This document shows positions 1-5,717 of a DNA stretch of 6,000 nt, piece by piece. The translations under genes and the position numbers were made by a program. The DNA comes from Pseudomonadota bacterium. Its GTDB lineage: Bacteria > Pseudomonadota > Alphaproteobacteria > Rhizobiales > Devosiaceae. Positions within the stretch are counted from its first letter, which is position 1. Each line of letters starts with the position of its first letter. The stretch covers positions 1 through 6,000 of the forward strand of contig JAEZHZ010000206.1 of the NCBI GenBank assembly GCA_023436745.1. The letters run 5' to 3'. Under the pieces are notes generated by a model. The model made no database searches. It had not been told where the DNA came from and worked only from the letters and a program-made list of their open reading frames with translations.

Positions 1-739
1 CTTCCAGTGCCTCCTGCCTTGCGGCCTCGACATTGGCGATGGTCTGGTCGACCCGAGCCTGGGCTTCTTCCGGTGCGAGGCCGGTATTGGCCGCTACGGA
101 CTGGGCGAGATAGGCCCGGTCTTCTTCGGCCACCGTGCCGTCCACGAGCGCCGCCCTTGCAAAGATACGCCCGGCCTCGTCGCGCGCTGCTGCGGTATCC
201 GTTGCCGGACGATCCGAGCGGTAGAGCGTGTCGACGAAGTAGGCGTTCGGGTCGAGCACCTCATTGGTGTCGTCCGACGCAGCCGACGCGGCGGTGGCCG
301 CCGTTGACACTGCGGTGCCCACCATGTTGCCGACGGCGCCCACCCCTGCCGCAGCGACGATGGCGCTGACCACCAGCGCACCTGCCCAGACGAGAAGGCC
401 ATGCGCACCATCACGCAGGTCGCTCTCGTCCTCGGTGGCGTCGTAGTACCGGCGCCGAAGTCGTCCCGTGAGATAGCCGCCAGCCATGAAACTGGAGACG
501 TGCACCCACAGGTACCAGAGGGCGGCGGCGATGCCGATGAAGATCGGGCTGGCGCCTTCGCGGGCATTGAAGTCGACGAAGTTGAGGCCGATGGCGGAGC
601 CAAAGGCGATGAAGGTCAGGCTGATCGCCGAGGCCAGCACGATGCCGGCGATGATCGCTGGCCAGTCCACGTAGGAAGACTGGTCCGCCGCGGTGCCGGT
701 TGTCTCGATGATGGTCGAGGAAGGTGCTTCTATGGTCAT
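1..739 (-). CDS. Multi-pass membrane protein of unknown function (C-terminus cut off by window edge)
   Basis: The reading frame is open from an ATG at 739 to the left edge, giving 246 codons with no stop, so the 3' end lies outside the window. I do not recognise a characterised family; it resembles uncharacterised alphaproteobacterial membrane proteins. Visible layout: a polar N-terminus (about 1-25), then three hydrophobic segments at about residues 27-51, 66-88 and 113-137. The first is Gly/Ala-rich with a GSAIGL motif. A basic GRLRRRYY stretch at 92-99 follows the second, and an acidic patch (about 101-110) comes before the third. An Ala-rich linker and a soluble, charged alpha-helical region (about 160-246) end the visible part. 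The start is supported by a purine-rich AGGGGAGAG about 5 bases upstream. It begins 17 bp after the stop of the 24-residue peptide gene, so the two are probably co-transcribed. Membrane location is firm; function is unknown. Confidence 0.8.
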   Translation of the reverse strand, partial: MTIEAPSSTIIETTGTAADQSSYVDWPAIIAGIVLASAISLTFIAFGSAIGLNFVDFNAREGASPIFIGIAAALWYLWVHVSSFMAGGYLTGRLRRRYYDATEDESDLRDGAHGLLVWAGALVVSAIVAAAGVGAVGNMVGTAVSTAATAASAASDDTNEVLDPNAYFVDTLYRSDRPATDTAAARDEAGRIFARAALVDGTVAEEDRAYLAQSVAANTGLAPEEAQARVDQTIANVEAARQEALE

Positions 740-756
740 TGGTTCTCTCCCCTTCC

Positions 757-831
757 TCAGCTGAGTCCGAGGAAAGAGAGGATCGCCAGGACGATAACAA
801 CGAGGCCGACGAGGTAGATGATGGCGTTCAT
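757..831 (-). CDS. 24-residue hydrophobic single-helix micropeptide
   Basis: A short gene of 24 codons plus TGA: MNAIIYLVGLVVIVLAILSF then LGLS. Nearly the whole product is one hydrophobic helix (residues 4-23), so it should insert in the inner membrane with almost no exposed sequence. The start is strongly supported by GGAGG about 7 bases upstream of the ATG. The stop lies 17 bp before the start of the larger membrane protein, whose own ribosome-binding site fills that gap, which indicates one mRNA. From memory, near-identical tiny hydrophobic proteins are annotated as hypothetical in other Alphaproteobacteria; I cannot verify this here. Its length makes it easy for gene finders to miss. A role in membrane stress, or as a partner of the neighbouring membrane protein, is inference only. 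Confidence 0.75.
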   Translation of the reverse strand: MNAIIYLVGLVVIVLAILSFLGLS

Positions 832-864
832 GGGAATGCCTCCGTTTGACGCTGATGGCCCCTC

Positions 865-890
865 AACCCCAGTTCACGCGGATTTGTTCC
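865..890 (-). promoter_or_regulatory. Candidate EcfG-type (general stress response) promoter
   Basis: Read on the minus strand, GGAAC (886-890) is followed after 17 bases by GGTT (865-868). Alphaproteobacterial EcfG sigma factors recognise GGAAC, 16-17 bases, then (C)GTT. The -35 element matches fully and the -10 element keeps GTT but has G in place of the usual C. The site lies in the 68-bp gap between the YdeI-family stop and the micropeptide start, and would give a leader of roughly 25 bases ending in a good ribosome-binding site. Position and match fit a real promoter, but the site was found by eye. Confidence 0.5.
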
Positions 891-899
891 CTTGCTGCC

Positions 900-1520
900 T
901 CATTCCTGGGCAGTGGGCAGCTTCTTGGCCTTTTGTGGGTAGATGGTTTCGCCACGCTCCAGCATCGAGACGAACTCGGCAATCTTCCTGGTCCGTCCGG
1001 CTGCAGTTCGCAGATTGCCGACGCGGAACGCGAGCGCAAATCGGTTGGTCTTGTTCAGCCCTCCGAAGGTTGCCATGGCAGCCGGACTGGCGGTGATCGC
1101 GGCCATCAGGTCAGCCGGGATTTCCATCTTGCTGCCGGCCGCATACGCGGCATCCCAGCGTCCATCGGCCTTCGCAGCCTCGACATGCCTCAGCCCGTGC
1201 TCGGTCATGCGACCCTCACCGACGAGTCTCGCCACGTTGTCGCGGTTGACCTGGCTCCACACGCTCTTCGGCTTTCGTGGGGTGTAGCGCTGGACGAAGG
1301 ACACCTCGTCCCAGCTCTTGCGGATTGCATCGATCCACCCCCAGCACAGCACCGTGTCGATGGCCTCGAGCGGCGTGATGCTCTGGCGCCCCGACGCCAT
1401 CTTGAAGATGCGGATCCAGACCTCGTCGGCCGTTGCGTGGTGCTCGGCCAGCCACCGCTCGAAATCCTTCTGGGTGGGGAACTCCCGAACCTTGTCCGGA
1501 TCGACCACCACCGGCGCCAT
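900..1520 (-). CDS. YdeI/OmpD-associated (OmdA) family protein
   Basis: A soluble protein of 206 residues that I recognise as the YdeI/OmdA family, some members of which are linked to resistance to antimicrobial peptides or bacteriocins; the biochemical activity is not established. Family hallmarks run in order: VWIRIFK at about 34-40, the ALD-like segment ending in CWGWID at 59-64, a SFVQRYTPRKPKSVWS block at 74-89, GLRHVEAAKADGRWDAAY at about 109-126, and the C-terminal ARGETIYP-like ending (LERGETIYP, 187-195). Length is normal for the family. No signal peptide or membrane segment is visible, so it is cytoplasmic. The ATG at 1520 shares its A with the upstream acetyltransferase stop codon (TGATG), and GGAGA lies about 10 bases upstream inside that gene, so translation is probably coupled to it. 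Confidence 0.87.
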   Translation of the reverse strand: MAPVVVDPDKVREFPTQKDFERWLAEHHATADEVWIRIFKMASGRQSITPLEAIDTVLCWGWIDAIRKSWDEVSFVQRYTPRKPKSVWSQVNRDNVARLVGEGRMTEHGLRHVEAAKADGRWDAAYAAGSKMEIPADLMAAITASPAAMATFGGLNKTNRFALAFRVGNLRTAAGRTRKIAEFVSMLERGETIYPQKAKKLPTAQE

Positions 1521-2362
1521 CAGCCGTCGGTCTCCGGGACTGTCATGGGCACGAAGGTGTGCAGCTTGTCATCGAGTTCCGGCGATTGCGGCAGTGACAG
1601 GCCGAATCTCTCAGTGAGGACCTCGCGGATTTCTGCAACGCTTGCCAGCAGCCGCTCTTCGGCGGGTTCACCGACCCGGTACGTGGTGAACCGGTTGCCT
1701 CTCAGGGTCAGCCGCCGTCCGGAGGGCGACAGGGCCACGCGCAGTTCGCGGGTGAAAGGCGAATTCTCGCCGCTCGACGTGGAGAGGTTGGCGGATTCGT
1801 ACTCCGCCTGCTGCCACTCTTCCGTGGTGAAATGGTAGAGAGGGCGCCATTCCCCCGGCTGCAGTTCGGCTTCGAGGCGCCAGTCCGGGTCACCACCTGT
1901 CAGCCGGAAGCGCTCGTGCGGCGTCTCCTCTTCCACATCTTTTCTCAGCTTCAGTGGGGCCGTCAGCGTGAGGCCGCCGAAACCGACATCGGCGATATAG
2001 GTGGAGCCGCCGATTTCGACGGCGAGCAGCATGTGTGTTGGCGGAGCCGAGACCGCCTCCGGGTTCGACCATACCACCCGTGCGGGAAGCGGGCGCACCG
2101 TGAACTCGAGTTCGCGGAGCACCGCCATGAACAGCAGGTTGTGCTCGAAGCAGTATCCGCCGCGCTGTTCAAGAACCAGCTTGCTCTCGATGTCGTCCAG
2201 CCTGAGGCTGACGGGCAGGCCAAGCAGCGGGTCCAGGTTCTCGAAGGGTATCGCCGCAGGGTGCAGCGAATGAAGCAAAGCGAGCGTGTTGACCGTCGGA
2301 GCGATGGAGCCGGAGAACCCGATTCGCTCGAAGTAGGCGTTGAGGTTGAGCTTTGCGCTCAT
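1520..2362 (-). CDS. nat: Arylamine N-acetyltransferase
   Basis: Transfers an acetyl group from acetyl-CoA to arylamines, hydrazines or related acceptors in the cytoplasm. The product has 280 residues, typical of bacterial NATs. The Cys-His-Asp triad is complete: Cys71 in RGGYCFEHN, His110 in PPTHMLL and Asp125 in ADVGFGG, matching the spacing of the classical enzyme (69/107/122). Other hallmarks are the N-terminal LNAYFERIG, IPFENLD at 38-44, and LTAPL shortly after the Asp. I chose the ATG at 2362 over an in-frame ATG at 2392: the shorter form begins where the family normally begins and has AAGGGTGG just upstream, whereas the longer one adds ten residues and lacks a ribosome-binding site. 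It overlaps the YdeI-family start by one base and follows irr after 120 bp. The natural substrate cannot be told from sequence. Confidence 0.93.
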   Translation of the reverse strand: MSAKLNLNAYFERIGFSGSIAPTVNTLALLHSLHPAAIPFENLDPLLGLPVSLRLDDIESKLVLEQRGGYCFEHNLLFMAVLRELEFTVRPLPARVVWSNPEAVSAPPTHMLLAVEIGGSTYIADVGFGGLTLTAPLKLRKDVEEETPHERFRLTGGDPDWRLEAELQPGEWRPLYHFTTEEWQQAEYESANLSTSSGENSPFTRELRVALSPSGRRLTLRGNRFTTYRVGEPAEERLLASVAEIREVLTERFGLSLPQSPELDDKLHTFVPMTVPETDG

Positions 2363-2392
2363 CGACCACCCTTGCCGTCGTTTCGATGCCAT

Positions 2393-2422
2393 ACATTACG
2401 GGAGGCACGTGATGAATGTCAC
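2393..2422 (-). promoter_or_regulatory. Weak candidate promoter for the acetyltransferase/YdeI pair
   Basis: On the minus strand, GTGACA (2417-2422, five of six bases of the -35 consensus) is followed after 18 bases by TAATGT (2393-2398, a poor -10). It would start transcription about 20-25 bases before the chosen ATG at 2362, and it lies downstream of the repeat cluster that follows irr. Read-through from irr is an equally possible source of transcription. Confidence 0.28.
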
Positions 2423-2427
2423 CCGCC

Positions 2428-2477
2428 GTCCAGCCCGAAATGCGCCAAGAAGGGGCTGGACACAGGGTCGCTGGACA
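2428..2477. repeat. Perfect 9-bp inverted repeat plus 8-bp direct repeat between irr and nat
   Basis: GTCCAGCCC (2428-2436) is exactly complementary to GGGCTGGAC (2453-2461), with a 16-base loop. The octamer GCTGGACA occurs twice, at 2455-2462 and 2470-2477, so the left arm could pair with either right-hand copy, though less extensively with the second. The cluster starts 6 bp past the irr stop in irr's direction of transcription. There is no T-run after the stem on either strand, so it is not a textbook intrinsic terminator. It could be a 3'-end stabilising or Rho-related structure, or an operator for the downstream genes. Confidence 0.55.
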
Positions 2478-2482
2478 GCAGA

Positions 2483-2986
2483 TCAGTCGAGCAGTTCTTC
2501 GTCGGCGGCGAGGGCGCTGCGCAGGTCGAGTGCCGGCAGCGGCGCGGGAGTGCGACGCACACGAATGACCACGTCCACATGGCTGACCTGCATGCCCTCG
2601 GGCGCCTTCGGTAGCGATGCGAACTCTACCGAGGAGGCAGGAATGTCGATCATCCGCTGCTCGTCCTCAACGAAGAAGTGATGATGGTCCGACGTATCGG
2701 TGTCGAAATACGACCGCGATGCATCGATCGCCACCTCGCGCAGAAGCCCCGCCTCGTGGAACTGGTGCAGCGTGTTGTAGATCGTTGCCAGCGACACATT
2801 GACGTTGGACGTCACGGCCTCGCTATGCAGCTGTTCGGCACTGACATGGCGATGCGGTCCGCCGAACAGCAGTTCGGCAAGCGCAACCCTCTGGCGTGTC
2901 GGTCTCAAGCCGGCCATGCGCAACACTGCCGTCAGGCAGGGCTTGCGCGACGGATGGAGGCGGGCAGGGGCAGGTCTGTCGGTCAT
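2483..2986 (-). CDS. irr: Irr, Fur-family iron/heme-responsive transcriptional regulator
   Basis: A DNA-binding protein of 167 residues in the Fur superfamily. The N-terminal winged helix spans about 22-86, with GLRPTRQRVAL (26-36) and the recognition region SLATIYNTLHQFHEAGLL (65-82). The C-terminal dimerisation and ligand domain carries three adjacent histidines, H101-H103, in SDHHHFFVEDE, the motif tied to heme sensing in rhizobial Irr. Irr normally accumulates under iron limitation, represses heme synthesis and iron-using genes, and is inactivated or degraded when heme is present. The Cys-Pro heme-regulatory motif of the Bradyrhizobium protein is absent: the only N-terminal cysteine is C17, followed by Leu. 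A short tail (about 147-167) extends beyond the usual end. The ATG at 2986 has AAGGA 4 bases upstream. Divergence from fabA matches the known irr-fabA neighbourhood and supports Irr over Fur, Mur or Zur. Confidence 0.9.
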   Translation of the reverse strand: MTDRPAPARLHPSRKPCLTAVLRMAGLRPTRQRVALAELLFGGPHRHVSAEQLHSEAVTSNVNVSLATIYNTLHQFHEAGLLREVAIDASRSYFDTDTSDHHHFFVEDEQRMIDIPASSVEFASLPKAPEGMQVSHVDVVIRVRRTPAPLPALDLRSALAADEELLD

Positions 2987-3030
2987 TGCGTCCTTGCAAC
3001 TCGGGCGAAAGGGCCGGAAATACTCGCCCG

Positions 3031-3059
3031 TTTATATCGTTGGCGGCGGGCCGGTACAA
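3031..3059 (-). promoter_or_regulatory. Promoter of irr (sigma-70 type)
   Basis: On the minus strand, TTGTAC (3054-3059) and TATAAA (3031-3036) are separated by exactly 17 bases. This is the best housekeeping-type promoter in the window and predicts a leader of roughly 38 bases before the irr ATG. By eye I found no clear palindromic ICE or Fur-type operator overlapping it. Confidence 0.6.
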
Positions 3060-3092
3060 GCCGGGGGCATTCCTGACCTCCGGAAGGCTGTC

Positions 3093-3119
3093 TTGACCCC
3101 CTCACTGCACCCCTATACG
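3093..3119 (+). promoter_or_regulatory. Promoter of the fabA-fabB operon (sigma-70 type)
   Basis: TTGACC (3093-3098, five of six consensus bases) is followed after 15 bases by TATACG (3114-3119). The spacer is short; a shifted -10 at 3116-3121 would give 17 bases with a poorer match. The predicted start leaves about 25 bases of leader including the GGGGAAGGG ribosome-binding region before the fabA ATG. Its -35 lies about 33 bp from the -35 of the divergent irr promoter. Confidence 0.5.
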
Positions 3120-3151
3120 AGACGACATAGAGGCTAACCGGGGAAGGGTTT

Positions 3152-3682
3152 ATGGCGGAACGGCAGAGGTCATTCGACTACGAAGAGCTGCTGGCGCACG
3201 GGCGGGGCGAGTTGCCCGGCCAGTTGGACGCCCGTCTTCCCGCCCCTCCGATGCTCATGTTCGATCGCATCACCGACATCGACGATGCGGGTGGCGATTT
3301 CGGCAAGGGCTATGTGCGGGCCGAACTCGACGTGCATCCGAACCTCTGGTTCTTCAACTGCCATTTCATCGGGGATCCGGTCATGCCGGGCTGCCTGGGG
3401 CTCGACGCCCTGTGGCAGATGACCGGCTTCTTCCTCGGCTGGGGCGGGTCCCGCGGCAAGGGACGTGCCCTCGGTGGCGAGATCAAGTTTATCGGCCAGG
3501 TGACCAACGACGTTGAAATGGTCGAGTACGGTATCGACATTAAGCGCGTGATGCGTTCCCGCCTGGTACTCGGCATCGCCGATGGCTGGGTCAAGGCCGA
3601 CGGGAAGGTGATCTACGAAGCAACCGACCTGCGGGTTGGCCTGTTCACCGACAGCCAACTCACGGATCACAGGGCCGCCTGA
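3152..3682 (+). CDS. fabA: Bifunctional 3-hydroxydecanoyl-ACP dehydratase/isomerase
   Basis: Dehydrates 3-hydroxyacyl-ACP and isomerises trans-2-decenoyl-ACP to cis-3-decenoyl-ACP, the branch point into unsaturated fatty acids in the cytoplasmic type II pathway. The product has 176 residues in a single hot-dog fold. The active-site His71 lies in FFNCHFIGDPVMPG and Asp85 in CLGLDALWQ, the positions equivalent to His70 and Asp84 of the E. coli enzyme. MLMFDRI at 34-40 and GRALGGEIKF at about 104-113 are further family blocks. The CLGLDALWQ form favours FabA over FabZ, which has Glu in place of this Asp and lacks isomerase activity in most bacteria. The ATG at 3152 follows GGGGAAGGG. It heads an operon with fabB, 77 bp downstream, and diverges from irr, so iron-linked control is plausible but not shown by a recognisable operator. 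Confidence 0.96.
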   Translation: MAERQRSFDYEELLAHGRGELPGQLDARLPAPPMLMFDRITDIDDAGGDFGKGYVRAELDVHPNLWFFNCHFIGDPVMPGCLGLDALWQMTGFFLGWGGSRGKGRALGGEIKFIGQVTNDVEMVEYGIDIKRVMRSRLVLGIADGWVKADGKVIYEATDLRVGLFTDSQLTDHRAA

Positions 3683-3716
3683 GCGGCCTGAGCCCCGCTT
3701 GGCCACTATAAGACAA

Positions 3717-3734
3717 AGCGCCGGCGAAGGCGCT
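3717..3734 (+). other. Small hairpin in the fabA-fabB spacer
   Basis: AGCGCC (3717-3722) pairs perfectly with GGCGCT (3729-3734) around a 6-base loop. No T-run follows, so it is unlikely to terminate transcription. In a 77-bp intra-operon gap it could act as an mRNA processing or stabilising element, or be incidental in GC-rich DNA. Confidence 0.35.
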
Positions 3735-3759
3735 CGACTAGACTACGGAGCGAGGTGAG

Positions 3760-4986
3760 ATGAGACGAGTTGTCGTGACCGGGATGGGGATTATTTCCTC
3801 TATCGGCAATACGCTCGATGAGGTCACGGATAGCCTTCGCCATGCCCGGCCTGGTATCGTCTTTGCCGAAGACTACGCCGAACTGGGCTTTCGCTCCCAG
3901 GTAAAGGGCGATCATCGCCTTGATCCGTTCGAGATTCTCGACCGCAGCGTCACACGCTTCATGGGCAAGGGGGCGGCCTGGAACTACCTCGCCATGCAGC
4001 AGGCCATCGCCGATGCGGGGCTCGAGCCGAGCGAGATTTCCCATCCCCGCACCGGGATCGTCATGGGCTCCGGCGGGGCCTCGACGCGCACCATCCTCGA
4101 GGCTGCGGACATTACCCGCGAAAAGAAGTCGCCGAAGCGCATCGGGCCGCTCGCCGTGCCCAAGGCCATGGGATCAACGGCCTCGGCTACCTTGGCCACC
4201 GCCTTCGGCATCAAGGGCATCAACTACACGATCACCGCGGCCTGCGCGACGTCCAAGCACTGCATCGGCAATGCCATGGAGCAGATCATGCTCGGCAAGC
4301 AGGATGTGGTTTTCGCCGGAGGCCACGAGGACCTCGACTGGACCCTGTCGGACCTGTTCGACGCGATGGGCGCGATGAGCTCCGATTTCAACCAGACTCC
4401 GGAGAAGGCCTCGCGCTGCTATGACGCAGCGCGGGACGGCTTCGTAATTTCCGGGGGCGCCGGCGTGCTCGTGCTTGAGGAACTGGAACATGCCAGGGCC
4501 CGCGGTGCACGCATCTGGGCCGAAGTGGTTGGCTATGGCGCCACGTCCGACGGACTGGACATGGTTGCGCCCTCGGGAGAGGGAGCCGAGCGGTGCATGC
4601 GCATGGCGCTCCAGAACGTGAAGCTGCCGGTTGACTACATCAACCCACACGCGACCTCGACTCCCGTGGGCGATCTCAAGGAGATCGAGGCCATACGAGC
4701 CGTCTTCGGCCAGAGCGACAAGTGTCCGCCGATCTCGGCGACCAAGTCTCTTACGGGCCACTCGCAGGGTGCGACCGGTGTTCACGAATCGATCTACTCG
4801 ATCCTGATGATGCATCACCGCTTCATCGCCGAGAGCGCCAATATCGAGACGCTCGATCCGGCATTCGAGGACATGCCGATCCTGCGCCAGCGCCGCGACA
4901 ACGTCGACCTTGGTGTGGTTCTCAGCAACAGCTTCGGCTTTGGCGGGACCAACGCTGCCCTCGTCTTCAAGCACCCGGACGCCTGA
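3760..4986 (+). CDS. fabB: Beta-ketoacyl-ACP synthase I
   Basis: Condenses acyl-ACP with malonyl-ACP and is the elongation step needed for the cis-3-enoyl product of FabA. The product has 408 residues with the thiolase fold. The catalytic set is complete: Cys162 in AACATSKHC, His297 in NPHATSTPVGD and His334 in SLTGHSQGATG, with the conserved Lys329 in SATKS. These lie within one residue of E. coli FabB (163, 298, 333, 328). The C-terminal SNSFGFGGTNA glycine-rich segment is intact. The Cys-His-His set excludes FabH, and the AACATSKHCIGNA block plus the fabA context favour FabB over FabF. The ATG at 3760 has GGAG and GAGGTG just upstream. Transcription is probably from the fabA promoter. The common third member, fabI, is not present downstream; the next gene faces the other way after 11 bp. 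Confidence 0.95.
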   Translation: MRRVVVTGMGIISSIGNTLDEVTDSLRHARPGIVFAEDYAELGFRSQVKGDHRLDPFEILDRSVTRFMGKGAAWNYLAMQQAIADAGLEPSEISHPRTGIVMGSGGASTRTILEAADITREKKSPKRIGPLAVPKAMGSTASATLATAFGIKGINYTITAACATSKHCIGNAMEQIMLGKQDVVFAGGHEDLDWTLSDLFDAMGAMSSDFNQTPEKASRCYDAARDGFVISGGAGVLVLEELEHARARGARIWAEVVGYGATSDGLDMVAPSGEGAERCMRMALQNVKLPVDYINPHATSTPVGDLKEIEAIRAVFGQSDKCPPISATKSLTGHSQGATGVHESIYSILMMHHRFIAESANIETLDPAFEDMPILRQRRDNVDLGVVLSNSFGFGGTNAALVFKHPDA

Positions 4987-4997
4987 CGGGCCGCGGC

Positions 4998-5717
4998 TCA
5001 CACCGTAAGGGTGATGAACTCGCCGCGCTTGCCGTCATAGACCAGCACCCGCCCCACCAGCGGGCTGCCGATGCCGGTGATGAGCTTGATGGCCTCCATG
5101 GCCATCAGGCTGCCGATCACACCCGGTAGCGGCCCGAGGATTCCCGTCACCTCGCAGCCCGGCAGGTCCGAATCGTTGGCCTCGGGCGGGAAGACAGCGT
5201 CCAAGCCCGGCCCGCCCGGCGCGAACACCGTCACCTGCCCGTCGAACATCGACATTGCCCCCGACACCAGCGGCAGCCTCAGCCGCGCGCCCGTGGCCGC
5301 AACGATCCGGCGGCTCGCAAGGGTGTCGGTGCCATCGAGCACCAGATCGTAGCCGGAAAGGATACTCCCGGCATTCACCGCATCGATGGCGGGGTGCTCG
5401 ACTACTGCCACGTGCGGGTTGCGTTCGCGCACGAACGCCGCGGCGCTCGCCGTCTTCGGCGTGTCCATATCCGCGGTCCGGTGGATCATCTGCCGCTGGA
5501 GATTAGACAGGGAAACCGTGTCGCTGTCGGCGATCCCGATCGTTCCCACTCCGGCGGCCCCGAGATAGGCGATCGCGGGGCTGCCGAGGCCGCCTGCGCC
5601 CACCACCAGCGCTCGCGCGGCCTTCAGCTTCTGTTGACCGCCCCCACCCATGCCCTTGAGCACGAGGTGGCGGGAGTAGCGGCGCGTTTCCTCGGGTGAG
5701 AGCGGATCAGAGGCCAA
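4998..5717 (-). CDS. HesA/MoeB/ThiF-family adenylyltransferase (E1-like) lacking zinc cysteines
   Basis: This family adenylates the C-terminal Gly-Gly of a small sulfur-carrier protein (MoaD or ThiS type) for molybdopterin or thiamine synthesis. With a TTG start at 5717 the product has 239 residues, beginning SDPLSPEETRRYSRH like typical relatives. Visible core: nucleotide loop VVGAGGLGS (38-46), Asp64 in IADSD, SNLQRQ with Arg75, Lys88 in TPK, Asp131 in DGTD, and Cys188 in GCEVTGILGP, all in register with E. coli MoeB. The usual two CxxC zinc pairs are missing: PCYRCLFPE is replaced by PGLDAVFPPE, and the protein ends soon after VYDGKRGEF without the second pair. ATGs at 5828 and 5792 are in frame but lie deep in the upstream gene and would add nonconserved residues. 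TTG overlaps the preceding gene's end by 11 bases. MoeB, ThiF or another partner cannot be decided, so no symbol is given. Confidence 0.85.
   Translation of the reverse strand: MASDPLSPEETRRYSRHLVLKGMGGGGQQKLKAARALVVGAGGLGSPAIAYLGAAGVGTIGIADSDTVSLSNLQRQMIHRTADMDTPKTASAAAFVRERNPHVAVVEHPAIDAVNAGSILSGYDLVLDGTDTLASRRIVAATGARLRLPLVSGAMSMFDGQVTVFAPGGPGLDAVFPPEANDSDLPGCEVTGILGPLPGVIGSLMAMEAIKLITGIGSPLVGRVLVYDGKRGEFITLTV

Noticed and set aside
832..899. Intrinsic terminator after the YdeI-family gene
   Set aside because: Only scattered short complementary pieces are present, with no compact stem followed by T residues.
846..1838. Plus-strand open frame of 330 codons
   Set aside because: It lies opposite the YdeI-family and NAT genes, which have clear family motifs; its translation shows no recognisable motif, and it is a typical antisense shadow in GC-rich DNA.
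2363..2392. Longer NAT form starting at ATG 2392
   Set aside because: The extra ten residues precede the normal family start and the ATG has no Shine-Dalgarno sequence, unlike the ATG at 2362.
1832..2614. Plus-strand open frame of 260 codons
   Set aside because: It spans NAT, the intergenic gap and the end of irr on the opposite strand, has low-complexity charged composition, and matches no family I know.
3170..3706. Minus-strand open frame of 178 codons opposite fabA
   Set aside because: It mirrors nearly the whole fabA gene and has no motif or independent ribosome-binding evidence.
4174..5001. Minus-strand open frame of 275 codons opposite fabB
   Set aside because: fabB is certain from its complete catalytic set. 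The antisense frame is Arg/His/Gly-rich without motifs, consistent with an antisense shadow.
5048..5064. CCCGC/GCGGG stem as a possible fabB terminator
   Set aside because: It lies inside the opposing gene's coding sequence, is short and has no T-run; such stems are frequent by chance in GC-rich DNA.
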